64,000 nucleotides of DNA, from assembly GCA_025677815.1 (NCBI GenBank), contig JAIXMP010000042.1:186001-250000 (forward strand), written 5' to 3'. The DNA is from Phascolomyces articulosus (taxonomy: Eukaryota; Mucoromycota; Mucoromycetes; Mucorales; Lichtheimiaceae). A program made the translations under genes and the position numbers. Position 1 is the first letter of the stretch; each line of letters begins with the position of its first letter. The notes beneath the pieces are model-generated. The model was not told where the DNA came from. It searched no databases and saw only the letters and a list, made by a program, of their open reading frames with translations. Positions 34,904 through 47,168 of this stretch are shown here, one piece after another.

Positions 34904-36908
34904 ATGAATAAAGGATTGTTTGAGAACGAATATCATGCTGGTGCCAATCAGATCCGAAAAGATCATAAGAACATGTAAATATTAATTTCTGAATGGGTGG
35001 AAATTTGACTCTATTTTTTTTTTCATGTAAATAAAGATTCACCTAGAAGAATAGTTTAAATCGGTTACGATCGATCCAAGAAGACGCTGACTTTGTGAAG
35101 GAGATTTCAAGTTTATTTCCAAAGTTACCACTTGTTGGTAAGGGCAAAATAACACACTCTCTAAATACATCATAACTTATCATATTTGGAAAATATCACA
35201 GCAAATGAACGATGTGGATCTTGGTATATTGATCCAACCGAGGTAATATATATCTACTATCCAAGTCCATAAAGCATTTTCAAAAACTGACCACCTATGG
35301 ATTGATACTTTATATTTAGCGACAAGTTTATTCAGTCTATTTCAAATCAACCGATGGACATATGGGACAATGGGATTTCAATTTAAGACGAAGCAACCTA
35401 CACCTTTTAGAGATCATTCAAAAACATCAAGGATGTATTATTGTGGATTCAACACGTCGTGGTAAAAGAATCCCTGATTCACTATCCAAAACAGTACCTA
35501 TTTGGTGCTGCGCCATCAATCGAGCCATAATCCAATACAGATCCAAAAATAATCTTGCTCCCTTTTTTGATAAGGATCCATCATCAATGCAAGATGCAAC
35601 TAATTTTTATTCTTTACCTTCTGCTGTATCAAGATCAGAACATACACAAATTGAAGATCGAATGGATACTTTTGCTCAAAAACTTTTGGTATAAAAATAA
35701 CTTGGATGGGGATAGGAGAGTGATGTTGGTTCATCTGAGCAATTACTCATAAATGAAAGAGAGTGTTCTTTATTTAGGATTCAGGTGGTATTGATATGGA
35801 ATCAATTTCTAAATTAATCACCAAACCATTACGGCCTCTTTGGTTTACACCTCAATCATCCTTTTTTATCAATGATCCACCTGATTATTCAGATGCACCT
35901 TTTTGGCCTGTAATTTGTCTAAGTGCGTCTCAAGCTGTAGAATCAGGCTGTCAAGCAAGGCCAGGTGGTTATTTATATGTACAAGGGTCTGGTGATGATC
36001 AAGAAGCTTGGTGTCATGTAAGGGAAATCTTGGGATGGAAAATGATGTATAGATATATATTGAGGAAGTGACAAATCGATTCATATTAATAATAATAATA
36101 ACAATAAATGAATATAGGGATTAACGCCACGGTTGTTTTGGCAACATAGTGATAGTTTATTAAAATCACATAGTGCTGTTGAATGTGAACTATTAGCCAT
36201 CCACCTTGTTGCCATTGAAAAAGCCAAAAAATCCTCCAATGAGGGTGATGAGGACGATGAAGATGATAAAAAACCCTATGATATCATTCAAGGCACAAAT
36301 ATTGCTATTGGATCACGAATCAGTGGGAAGCCACCTTTATGTTGGAACAACTTTGACTTTATTATCAATTGTACACAATCTCATTATCAAGCCAATACAG
36401 ATCATCCTGGTTATTTACAATTACCTATTGCTGAAGGGAAAAGAGGGCAGCAAAAATTATTGGAATGTATACCTGAAGCACTTGCGTTTGCAAAACGACC
36501 TTTACAATCCCAGAGTCGGATCTTAGTTCATTGTGCAAAAGGTCAAGATCGATCGGTAGGCATTGCTTTAGCTATTTTAGTCAAATATTTTGACCCAAAT
36601 ATGAATTTTGTTCCAAAAGGTGTTCCATCAGGTAAAAGAGAAAATTCAAAAAATAGTTTCGGATATTTCATATGTTATACATATCCTGATAATTCGCTTT
36701 TTGTTCCTCTTTAGTTGACAAGAAAAGTATTCATGATCATTTGTTAAAAATTATCAGCAGTCGACCCAAGGTATATATCAGAGAGTTGGTGTAAAAGGGA
36801 GAAAACTAGATGGTTTTGTACACAATGGAAAAACTAATGTTTGTTCCATGATAGGCTGCTCCTTCTCGAGTAACATTAAAAAAAGTAAACACATATTTTA
36901 TGAGCTAA
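34904..36908 (+). CDS. RIT1: Initiator tRNA phosphoribosyl transferase Rit1
   Basis: Adds 2'-O-ribosyl phosphate to A64 of initiator tRNA, keeping it out of elongation. Eight exons, 34904-34974, 35055-35137, 35202-35242, 35320-35688, 35778-36017, 36118-36631, 36715-36770 and 36855-36908, give 475 aa (yeast Rit1 about 513). The N-terminal catalytic domain has NILNRLRSIQEDADFVKE, ANERCGSWYI, VYFKSTDGHMGQWDFNLRR, GCIIVDSTRRGKRIPDSLSK and VPIWCCAINRA. The C-terminal DUSP-like domain has a phosphatase-type loop HCAKGQDRS (HCX5R) and ends with PSRVTLKKVNTYFM. The start exon is inferred: MNKGLFENEYHAG joins in phase to the conserved part. A one-residue uncertainty at the exon 1-2 join is possible. 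Confidence 0.9.
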
Positions 36909-37350
36909 AATGTATTAATAAATATATCTGATGTGCTTGCTGAATTCATCAAGATGGTTTTACATTTCCCAAGAAGAAAAAAACTATATTGCTATTACTA
37001 CTATATATTATTATTATATTACAACGACAAGAAATCAACAAAAATTACAACACTAAGAGAAAGAAATTAAAAAAAAGGACCTAAATTTTACGAGTGGGGG
37101 AATGTGTGGTGGAGATGTGTGAGATAAGAAGAAAAACAAATGTCTTATATGGTACAAAATAAAAAACAGGCTGATAAGATCTGTATATATGTGAGTGTGT
37201 GCGTTTGAAGAAAGAAAGAAAAATAGAAAACAAAGGTATATATAATGTAGGATCTCAAAGAAAAAAAATAATAAGGAAGGGAGGAGATGAAGATTATGAA
37301 TAATGATGCATAAACAATGTTTTGAAAAACTATATAATGAAAAGGATACG
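36909..37350. other. Convergent intergenic region
   Basis: Lies between the RIT1 stop and the GATA-factor stop. AT-rich and A-rich on the plus strand, with no gene seen. Presumably holds both 3' UTRs. Confidence 0.5.
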
Positions 37351-39793
37351 TTAAAAATCAGCAGCACCCATGCCAGCAATACAACTACCATCACATAAAT
37401 CATTATTATTATTGGTGGAAGAAGGTGAAGATGCTGTGAAATTAAATGAATGTTGGAATAAATGATCTTGATAAAATGGTTGTTGCTGTTGATGGGGCAA
37501 AGAAGTATCCGAAGGAGTCGTTGCTGTTGCTTGTTGGAAATTCATCATCAATTGGGTCGTAGAAGCCATAATACTTGCTGATGGCATAGGAGCTACAGTA
37601 GCCGGTGAAGAAGGTAATGTAGCTGCTTCAGGTGTAGGTGAATAAGCGACACGACCTCGTTTTTCTTCTCGATGCTTCTTTTTGGAGGAGGAGGATGGAT
37701 CATCCTTTCTTGATCTTTTCTTTTTCTTTTGCTTATCTTTTTTCTTTTTGCCCTTTTTACGTCCTCGTTGGCCTTCATAACGCTGTCGTTTTTTAATGGT
37801 ATCACTTTTCATGGATAATGGTCGTTTTTCATGATGTAATTTCAAACTAATGTATTATATAATGAAAAACAGTAAGATAACAGAATTACAAACAGTATAA
37901 AATAGGTAAGGTAAAAGACTTACTATAAACCACATGCATTACAGAGTGGAGCTCCTTCACCATCTCTACGCCAAAGAGGAGTGGTTGTTGTTGAACAATT
38001 GGAACATACTAAGCGAACGGCAGATTCTTCCCGAATTTCTTTACGGGCACTATTTGGACGAAGTGATTTGGGTCGTGGTGCATTATGTAGTTTTTGACTA
38101 GATAGATAATTTAAAAATAAATTTATAAATAATTGATAGGAAATATCGTTTTTGCTTATCGGTTTATCAAAGAGTATATATGTATATGTATATGTATATG
38201 TAAACTTACTATAAACCGCATGCGTTACATAACAATTCATCATCAGGAGATCGTCGCCATAAAGGAGTGGATGTTGCCCCACAGTTTGTACAAATAGGCG
38301 TATCATCAATTTCTTCATCGTCTTCTTCATCTGAAGTATCATCGTCATCATCATCACTGGAATCATCTTCATCCGAAGAAGATTCATCCTCCTCCATATC
38401 ATTTTCATTTTTACGAATTTTAGAAGATGGTTTTGGTTGTTGTTGTTGAGATAGTTCTACTGTTTGCTGCGGCTGTTGCTCGACATGGTTTGGATGGTTA
38501 TGATGATGATGGTGGTGATGATGGTAATGATGACGTGTCGATTGTTGCTGTTGTTCGTCTTCAAATTTAGCTGGCTGATCACCATCATACATACCTGCTT
38601 GCTCAAGTAAATTCAATATCTGTGGGACTGGCATCACATCTCCTGCTTGTGAAGACGATGCTATAGAAGGTGAAAACCTACAACATTATTATTTAACAAG
38701 TGTTAGCTATCGCTTGTTTCTTTGACAACAGTTTTTTTTTTTGTAATCACATAACAGATAAATAAATTTTGAAAACGCAATCAACATACAAATCGGTATG
38801 ATATAATGCACTGTGATCATTGGCAGCAGAAGAGGAAGATGAGGAAGTCATTCCTTCAATTTCTAATGAAATTTGCGGTCTTGAACGTACACGAGCCGCT
38901 GGATAATGGTGATGGTGTGTATGATGTGTAGAGTGATGATTTGCTTGTTGTTCTAACAATTTATCCAACGTAGTCATAGGTTGTTGAGCAACCGAGTGTT
39001 GATGATGTAACATATTGGAAGATTCGACATAAACGGCGTGAGATGTCGATATGTCGTTCATTGCATCTTGGGGTGTTCGATGATGCATCGACATTGGTGG
39101 CATATGAGACATAATAGGACTTGGTGGTATAGAAGACATGGGTTGCATTGAAAAAGCTGCCATACGAGAAGCCAATGCACTATCAAGGTGATCTTGCTGA
39201 AACGAAGTTGAAGTGTCTCGCATATCACGTTGTAAATCATATTCAGTAGCAGCCAATGGCCATGGTGTATTATCCTGTGTATGCTGGTCTGGCTTTATAG
39301 TTGTTGTAGTATCCGTAGGTGTCGTTGTAGTAGTTGTCGTCGTATGGCTCATTCCAGCTGTACCAAATAAAAAATCATGGGAAGGGTTATGTAACATAAA
39401 TTGGTTGGTTGCATCATCAAAATCCATCATATCCGGAGGTAAATCTTTTGTAGGTGGTGGAGGTGGATTATGATGTTGATCAAACCAAAATTGATGATGG
39501 TGGTTGGTTTCATGTAATGCCATGGAGTGTTGTTGGTCATGTAAATGGAGTTGCTGTTGCTCAAGGAATTGTTTTTCTTGTTTGGCTTTTTCAACTTTTT
39601 GTTGATTCAATAATTGATGACGGAACCAAAGTCGCCAAGACATGTTCTCCATACGTGACCCATTTTCTAAAGCATCTTTTACTTTGTTACTGACTCGCCA
39701 AACATAAGAAACTTCTTGTTCGGAATGCATGTTTTCTAATGGAGAAAAGAAAGTGTCTTCACCCCCTTTGACCCTCAGGACAAAAGGTGCCAT
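37351..39793 (-). CDS. GATA transcription factor with AreA domain and two fingers
   Basis: Four exons, 38790-39793, 38210-38677, 37924-38097 and 37351-37846; 713 aa from [19 protein letters not shown]. Residues 31-60 form the fungal AreA N-terminal motif ([16 protein letters not shown], then [11 protein letters not shown]), known from nitrogen regulators AreA/Nit2. Finger 1 (464-488) is [16 protein letters not shown], ending CNACGLY; finger 2 (522-546) is [16 protein letters not shown], ending CNACGLY. Both are CX2CX17CX2C. Both introns after the fingers lie at the same place, splitting the Tyr codon of CNACGLY, evidence of finger duplication. The linker between fingers is only 33 residues. 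His, Gln and acidic repeats separate the modules. Finger 2 is followed by [20 protein letters not shown] and a long Lys/Arg-rich NLS. Probably a nutrient-responsive regulator. Confidence 0.92.
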
Positions 39794-40149
39794 GTTGTTG
39801 CTTCTTTTTTTTTCTTTCTTATCTTTCAAACTAGTTAATTTCTTTTTTTTATTGAATTGCAATAAAAAGAAAAAGTAATCCCGTTCTTTAATATAGTTTA
39901 TGAGGAGAGGAGAGGGGAGGGTAAGTAATAATAATAATAATAATAGTGGTAGCAGTAGCAAAAAGAAAAGGAAGAAAAAAAAGGCGAGTGAAACAAAGGT
40001 TCTTCTCAGCATATATTCAAAACCAGCCACTTATACAATTGGTAGCAGAAACAACTCTTTCACATTATAATAAATTAACAGATGTGAATAATACTTTTCA
40101 TTTATTCTATAATACATTTTTTTTTACATATAATATTATAATAGCAGCT

Positions 40150-42406
40150 CTAAAATTCAAAGGTTTCATGATGAACATCCCAATCATGTTGAATTGCTTG
40201 ATTCATGATAAGTCTCATAAAATCATCCGAACCACATGTATGAACCCATACGGACGATTTCTTCTTATTGTTATCCGATAAAGATACCATGGATTCAATT
40301 CGATCCATACACTTTGAAATATCAGGTCTCGTATTAAATGTTACTTGACAATGATCCAAATCTTGGATCCAATGTCTTGATTTACGTGGCGCTGATTTAT
40401 CTTGTAGCTCAGTAGTATTGTCATTGATTTCTTGTTGACGAGTGACATAAATATCGAGATAAAGTTGGAATGGATTTACAGCTTTTTGGCATTGTTCGGT
40501 CCAATAAATTATCAGATCCGTAAATGGCGTCAGTTCATCTGATAAAAAAATTTTTTTTTCCAGGTCAGCTCTCATCATCATTAATTCATGATCATTTTTC
40601 ATCACTCCTATCCTGATTCCATACAAAAATACAAACACCAAACAAATAAAAACTCAAACAACGCATTACTTTTTGTTCTTTTCACTCTTCTCCCCCCCTC
40701 ACACACATATTAATCTTTAGCCATAATTTGGAATGATGGTTAATTACCTAAAGTACGAATAGCCCATACAAGATGAATTTGATCAGTCGTTACTGTATCA
40801 ACACCAGCTGCACGGCGTTCCACACAATCCTTGATTAAAGTTAATGCAGGTGTAATACCAATACCAGCAGCAAAACAAGCCATTGTTTTATAATCTTGAT
40901 ATTCTAAACGTGGACCATAAGGACCATCCACTCTGAAATCTAATTCTTTATGTTGCATACCAGCATCTAGTAAATCTTGTGTATAGGAACCCAAAGCCTT
41001 GATATGTAGAGATGCGGCTGGGATATCACCATTTCGATTACGTCGATTTTTCATATTAGTAAGACTGCTATCACTGCTACTACTGCTACTGCTGCTAGTA
41101 GTTGCTTGCTCTTGTTCTACTTGATGATTTTCTTGTTGTATTTTCTCCTTCTTCCCATCTTGTAAAGTCTTTTTATTCTTGGAAGTGAGGATTTTTTCAT
41201 TTAACCCCTTTGTTGGTACTGTTGTACTACCATCCACAAGAGCAGGTTGCAAAATTTCAGAGATTGTCATTGGATGCCAATTTGCATAATTCCAAAACGC
41301 CTTTTTGGTTTTATTAACTAGTGTCACAAAGACATATTGACCCGGGTGATAATGTTTGAGACGACCATACTCAAAGAGAACATGGGTAATTCCTTGTTGC
41401 TGACTTTGGGTTGTAGATGATTCGTGATGGAAAGCTTGGACACTCAATAGCTTGGTTTGGTGATGATTAGGCCACCAGGATTGATAAGTACGCCAGATAC
41501 GATCAAAGACCCAAAGTAAGACGGCAGGAATAAAATAATAGAAACAAGCAACTTCATGCCAACATGCTGCAATAATAGCAATGATGATTCCGACAATATG
41601 ACAATAGTAAAAGACTTCGAAAAAGTTACGTCGAATCCATTCAAAGGAAGTCACGAATAATAATAAAAATCCAATCATGGCGATGGTACCTGTACCTTGT
41701 TCAATATCCTCGAATAAAGCATCTTTGACAACATAATGTTTTTGATAACCTTTCATTCTATATATTTTCATATAGAAAGGCTTATTAATATATATATATA
41801 TGTTATTTGTTTTTCAAGAATAATTGTACCTATAGATTCTTACATTCTCCAAACAAAATGAGGTACAAATTCACAGAATCCGATTCTTGCTAACCAACGA
41901 TGAAATGGAATAAGACCTTCAAATGTCATACCAGACATGCGTGTGACTACTGTATTTCTTGAACCGAGTACAAAGACAAAACTCCAATTGACCATGCCAA
42001 CATAGGCACCACGACGATCCATTAATTTAATAATCATGGTATCACCCCAAGTTTTATCAGGAGCCAATTTAAATGGAGCAAAAAGAATCCAAAGGGCATT
42101 GATGATACAAAATAAGGAAACGCCAATGATATGTTTGATAGGCATCCATGTAGTAATAAATGGAATTTGAATAACATGGTCGCCAATACGTTTGAAAGGA
42201 CCACCTACAAAGCCAAGAATGGAAAAAGGTACATTATCGTTCTCTTTTGTTATTTTGCCTTGACTACGTAAACGACGTGCTCGATACACCAGTAAACGAT
42301 CCAACTGATAGGCCAAGCAATAAAAGGTAAATAATCCCCACCAAAAGAAGGCGTAAGTATAGCCAACTTTATGGAAATCTTTTGCTGTATTCAATTCAAC
42401 CGCCAT
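40150..42406 (-). CDS. Ferric-chelate reductase / NADPH oxidase-like
   Basis: Plasma-membrane flavocytochrome that moves electrons from NADPH across the membrane. Three exons, 41844-42406, 40748-41757 and 40150-40538; 653 aa. The N-terminal half is multi-pass: WWGLFTFYCLAYQLDRLL, HIIGVSLFCIINALWILF, GMVNWSFVFVLGSRN and FHRWLARIGFCEFVPHFVW carry candidate haem-ligand histidines. They are followed by EDIEQGTGTIAMIGFLLLF and FFEVFYYCHIVGIIIAII. The FAD domain has YHPGQYVFV and NWHPMTISE; the NAD(P) part has DGPYGPRLEY and CFAAGIGITPALTLIKD. A low-complexity insert (Lys/Gln/Ser-rich, about 400-455) splits the FAD region. The C-terminus VWVHTCGSDDFMRLIM completes the NAD domain. Likely roles are iron uptake or superoxide production; FRE fits better than NOX by the GPYG context. 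Confidence 0.9.
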
Positions 42407-43155
42407 TTTTTTCTTTTAGTGTATATTTAAGGAGGTGAGTTGGGGGTGATGTAGGATATAATGGAGAAAGAATAAGAGTAATAATAATAAAAAGAAAAAG
42501 AGGTGAATCACATGAAGTAAACATTGATAATATTTTAGGTAGGTATTTATATACATATAATAAAATTACAGATAAAAAATTTGATATTATACTAGAATAG
42601 TGATTTATAACGATAACTAATAATGGTTAATAGATAATAAAAAGAATATCGCTTTATGAATACGATACTATTACTCTCTTTGTGTACCTTGATCAAAACT
42701 AAAGTTCGGGGGGGGGTTAAGATGACGATTGTCTTTAAGAAAGGTTATAAATCTTTTGCTTGACAAGGGTAGCTCCCCCCCAAAAAGAGATCAATTTGGT
42801 TTCAGACTTCACTTTACGCGTCTTTTATCAGATTTTTTTTTATCAGATTGTTTTGGATTATTTGTTCATATAATTATTTGCTAATGAAATGAATAATCTT
42901 TTTCCCTATAAAAATCAATGGTAGAATAATTTCTTTTTATTTCCGTAGGATTAAGTACCATATTCAAGTATATATCATTTGCTTATATATATATTTGTTT
43001 TGCTTAAGCGAGTGTTTTTTTTTTGGCACAATACCATATTATATGAAACAGAGGAAAATCTATGTTCCGAAAAATCATCCAATTTTGGAAAAATTGGTCT
43101 TTCCGGGTCCTTTCTTTTTATTTCTCCTTTGTTGGTAATAAAAAAATAGCATCCG

Positions 43156-43197
<42 letters not shown>

Positions 43198-44308
43198 CCA
43201 ACAGATCCGGCGTACCACGTTACGCTAAAGATGAGTTCTGATCGGCTATTCGAGGATGCAGCACATTCAAGAAGTGTGTTTTTATATAGTCATTGAATAT
43301 TCTTATTCTAATACGTACAGTAGAATCAGCAATAAAATGGGTTATTATATCTACAGAACTAAAATTTGGTATTATTTCATAAGAAGCGACTACTAGTACG
43401 TTATCCTATATATAACATATATACATATTTTCCTTTATAGAACGTCATTTGAAATGTCATAATCGACATAGAAGTCTTTTTTCTATTGAAAAAAGAGCTT
43501 TTTTAGACCCGGAATGCCACCGCGCTCTAGGTGCACAAAAAGACCCCCAAAAGATACTATCCTCATACCCCTGCTAATATGTGTCTTATATATTTTTCTA
43601 GGTAGATATTCGCGAAAAAGAGTTCATGATGATGAGTACACTGAAGGTAAAACTAAATTTTATCAGACGATTAATTTTTTCTCAAAGACGTAACCTATAG
43701 AACGGATTAAAAAAATTGATTATTCCTATTTTTGACATATGCGTATAATAGGATATCATTCTCAATATCTCTATTAAGATTTTATTATAATTATCGACAC
43801 CTATTCTTATTCATCTAATCAGCAACATATGTACATCGATATTGAACACGCTACGTAATCTATATATGTAATTACCAATAATAATAGAATAAAAAATATC
43901 ATGATAATGAACATATTCATGTTCGAATTCAGATGACGAAAAACATCATTTCCTGGTAATAACTACTGATAAGAAGATTCCCACATTATATTATATGTAA
44001 AAGATAAAAAAAAATATGAATAACCCACATAGATTTGATTATATACAAAAATAACTTTTATCAGATCCGGTCGATCATTAAATTATATATTATCAATTCG
44101 TGTTCAGTTTTTTTTTTTTTAATAAGGGAGCGGTTTATTAAAAAAATGAGAAACAACGCAGACTGTTTTGATGGTAGTGATAAAAAATAATAGATGAATG
44201 ATAATAATGTGGTACTTTTTATAATTATTATTGTGATGGATGATGCTTATTTACAAAATAAATAAATAGGTCATGGGAGGAGAAGAACAGCAGGGAAAAG
44301 GGTCTATT
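42407..44308. other. Intergenic region with long poly-T tract
   Basis: About 1.9 kb, AT-rich, with no recognised gene. It includes a G9 run near 42711, a C8 run near 42775 and a 36-nt poly-T (see separate entry). A GC-richer 50-bp piece at 43505-43555 has no identifiable origin. No tRNA fold was found around the isolated GTTCGAATTC at 43920. Confidence 0.5.
43157..43192 (+). repeat. Poly-T tract of 36 nt
   Basis: An uninterrupted run of 36 T, by far the longest homopolymer in the window. It could be nucleosome-excluding, the poly-A tail of a minus-strand retroposed RNA, or an assembly-length artefact. No target-site duplication was evident. Confidence 0.8.
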
Positions 44309-46696
44309 TTAGTTTCTTTGAGTAATAGAAGTTCTTACTTTGTTCTTTTTCCTTCGCTTATTTGAGTTATTACGATTATTATTGTTATTATCATTATTAA
44401 TTTTAGGTTTTGACGCTGGTGCAGGTGCTGGCTTTTGTAGTTGACCTTTTGATTGCTCTTTGATCACCGACACTTCTTCTTCCGCGGGTATCTGTTTTTC
44501 TTGTTCTATGGTAGTTGTTGGAGTAGTAATAGATTCATCATCTACTGACTGTTCTTGTATAGGCTCTTTTCGTTTCTTGTTGTTTTTCAACGGTGTAGTT
44601 GTTGTAGTAGTGCTAACAGTATTTGATGATCTTACGAAACAAGCAACAAAGAATCCATTGGTCAAATCATGTGCTGGATCTGTACGAACAACTGCTTCCG
44701 CATCTAAATGTTATAATTTTAGTGATATTATCTCTTAATAAAGGTAAAATATATAAAAGAGGATAAAAGTTTTTTTTTTTTTTTTTTTACCTTGATCGCT
44801 GCCATTGAACTCTGAACGCAATCCACGTCGTTGCCATGTAGGCAACACCGATTCTCGCGGAGCCAAAGTAAAGTCGGGATTATCTGCCAAGACTGTTCGT
44901 ACAACCTGTTCATTTTCTTGTGCATGGATCGAACATGTTGAATAAACGACACGTTTAGCATTTGGGACTAAATAAGAATAGAAATATATAAAACAGTTTA
45001 ATACACCCTTCAAATACCACTCATTTTATAATAGTTAAACCAATAGAGTAGTTATAATAGGTCATAGTAATAACTTACATTTGAAAGCATGTTGAATCAC
45101 GGATATTTGAAAATCGGATAGGTTTTTCAATCTTTCATCTACGGTGTTGTCTGCTGCCTGGTTTTCTAAATATGATATATAAACCAACCAGATTAAGTAA
45201 ATCCATATTTTTTTTTCCTTTTTAGCGACCTCCTATTACCCTTATTATTATTACCTTCATCCCCATCAACAAGATGATCTAATCGACTCACAATTCCAGA
45301 TCCAGAACAAGAAGGATCCAAAAGAAAATATTCCACTTTGGCATACTGTGGATCCGTGGGATCTACTTCCAAAAATGATCCGTGAACGGGTGATATATCT
45401 ATATTACTTTTCTTAGTTATCAAAGCGTAATTTTTCATTAAATCTGCATATATAGAAAAAGAGAATGACAACATACTTTTACATCCAGCTTTACCAGTCA
45501 TTCGTTTAAGTAATTCTAAACGTCTTGCATCAAGATCGAATGCCCATATCCGTCCAGTATTCTGCATCAATGCTGATAAATGAGACGTCTTATTTCCTGG
45601 AGCTGCACAAGCATCAATAGCATGTGCATCCTTTGGTGGGCGACACACATGTGCTGGAAAACAGGATGCTTTGTCCTGATTTTTTTTTTATATATCGTAG
45701 TGACAAAAATAATATAGTATCAGAGTTAATATTTGATCCTAATCTCCCCACCGTTCATGATATATACCTGTAAGATAATATCACCAGCAATATATAAAGG
45801 ATGGTTATGTAAGTCCGTCTTTGGTGTAAAAACAAGTAAATCATCTAAATGTGGATCTCGACAGTATGAATTTGCACTATACATCAAAATTTATTTAGTA
45901 TCATTTGGAATTTTTATATCTTTATCCCAAAGTCACTCTCCCATTCCCTTTTTTTTTTGGAAAAAAAAAAAAAAAAACTTACGGAAGTTCTCTTAAATCA
46001 TCTGGTGCCTGATCCACATATTTATATTTTTCTTTTTTAAACGATTGAATCACTTTATCCATGGTGGTACGGTGGGTATTCACGCGTACGTAACGTGGGA
46101 TCAAGACTGCATCTTTTGCCTTTTGACTAACCAAATCTTCATTTTTTTGTACTCCACGTTTCATTTTGATTTTTGCTAATTCAGCCTTTAACCGTGCCTG
46201 ATGACGATGAACACATTTTTTGATAGGTACATTGGCAGGTAATGGAATACCGCGTTTCGTAAACAACATATCATGTAAAAGTACTTGAGCCAACGATCTG
46301 GATGATAACATCTATTTTATATAGATGGATATGTGAGTAAGTACGGCTACTATTATCATTTCTTGATAGCTGCTGGTTCTTTATTTTAAATTTGGGTCGA
46401 GAAAACTTTACCTTTTTTTCAATAGTGCAAATGTCTGTAATGTCAATCAACTCATTCAACACCGATTTATCTATATAATAGTAATAAGTTGAATTTATAT
46501 TTGTAACAAAAGAAAAAAAAAAGGTTGTCAAGTGAGAGTGTGTTGCATAAAACTTACATTTGAGAGTTTCACAAATGAGAGCATACATTTTCTTTTTATC
46601 TTTTACTTTGGGATCGCCAATGACGAGACCTTTAATAGTTCCTTGGCGTCGCTCGAGTTTATCAAGAATTGTTCCCGCATGCTGATAAAAGTTCAT
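44309..46696 (-). CDS. NSUN5: 25S/28S rRNA m5C methyltransferase NSUN5/Rcm1
   Basis: Methylates a cytosine in large-subunit rRNA helix 70. Nine exons, 46558-46696, 46412-46470, 45983-46311, 45768-45876, 45477-45675, 45255-45398, 45079-45165, 44791-44967 and 44309-44703, give 545 aa. Family blocks in order: RRQGTIKGLV, MYALICETLKY, HRHQARLKAELAKIKMKRG, IPRYVRVNTHRTT, DPHLDDLLVF, TDLHNHPLYIAGDIILQDK and DACAAPGNKTSHLSALM (SAM site). These are followed by LLDPSCSGSG and VVYSTCSIHAQENE (the two catalytic Cys motifs) and LTNGFFVACFVR. The C-terminal 100 residues are low complexity with a Lys/Arg-rich end (NKRRKKNKVR), likely nucleolar targeting and longer than in human NSUN5. The exon 6 acceptor has an alternative a few bases upstream. 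Confidence 0.92.
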
Positions 46697-47168
46697 TTTG
46701 AGAGTGTAACTGAGAGAGTGAAATCTATAAAATATATAGATCTCGAACCTGTAATAATAATAAAAAAGAGCACTTTGAAATTTGTGTTGCATATTTCACA
46801 AAAACAAGCCACATCTCGTAAATTATGCAACTTTACCATGATTTCTCCACCCAACAAGTTCTTTTGTTTATTAACCATGGCTACTCCTTCTTTCTTGCGA
46901 AAAATAGCACACATATGATAGGCTCTGTATATACAGGGTAGCAATATATAAATATGTTTTATGCCTATTGAGATAGAGATAACCATCTGATTAATCATGT
47001 TACACAGTAGCACCTCACTTTTTCTTATAGGAGAAGAAATACACTTTTCTCCAGCAACACGTAAACGACAGAGTTTCTTTTTTATCAATTCAACATCACA
47101 AGCAGTGAAAAAAAACCACAGTAATTACCACTTCCCATATACTCCATTGAACAACTATTGAGAACCAC
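46697..47168. promoter_or_regulatory. Bidirectional promoter region, NSUN5 and F-box gene
   Basis: 472 bp between divergent start codons. No coding sequence is accepted here; apparent open frames on the minus strand are extensions of NSUN5 flanking sequence. No specific factor site was recognised. Confidence 0.4.

Noticed and set aside
37345..37362. GTATCCTT on the minus strand (U12 donor-like) next to the GATA-factor stop
   Set aside because: It lies in the 3' UTR, has no U12 branch site or acceptor downstream and would not change a coding frame.
38209..39700. Open frames on the plus strand opposite the GATA factor (poly-Ser and poly-Val)
   Set aside because: Shadows of Asp/Glu-, Thr- and His-rich repeats of the real minus-strand gene.
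43915..43935. Isolated GTTCGAATTC resembling a tRNA B-box
   Set aside because: No A-box or cloverleaf pairing upstream within tRNA distance.
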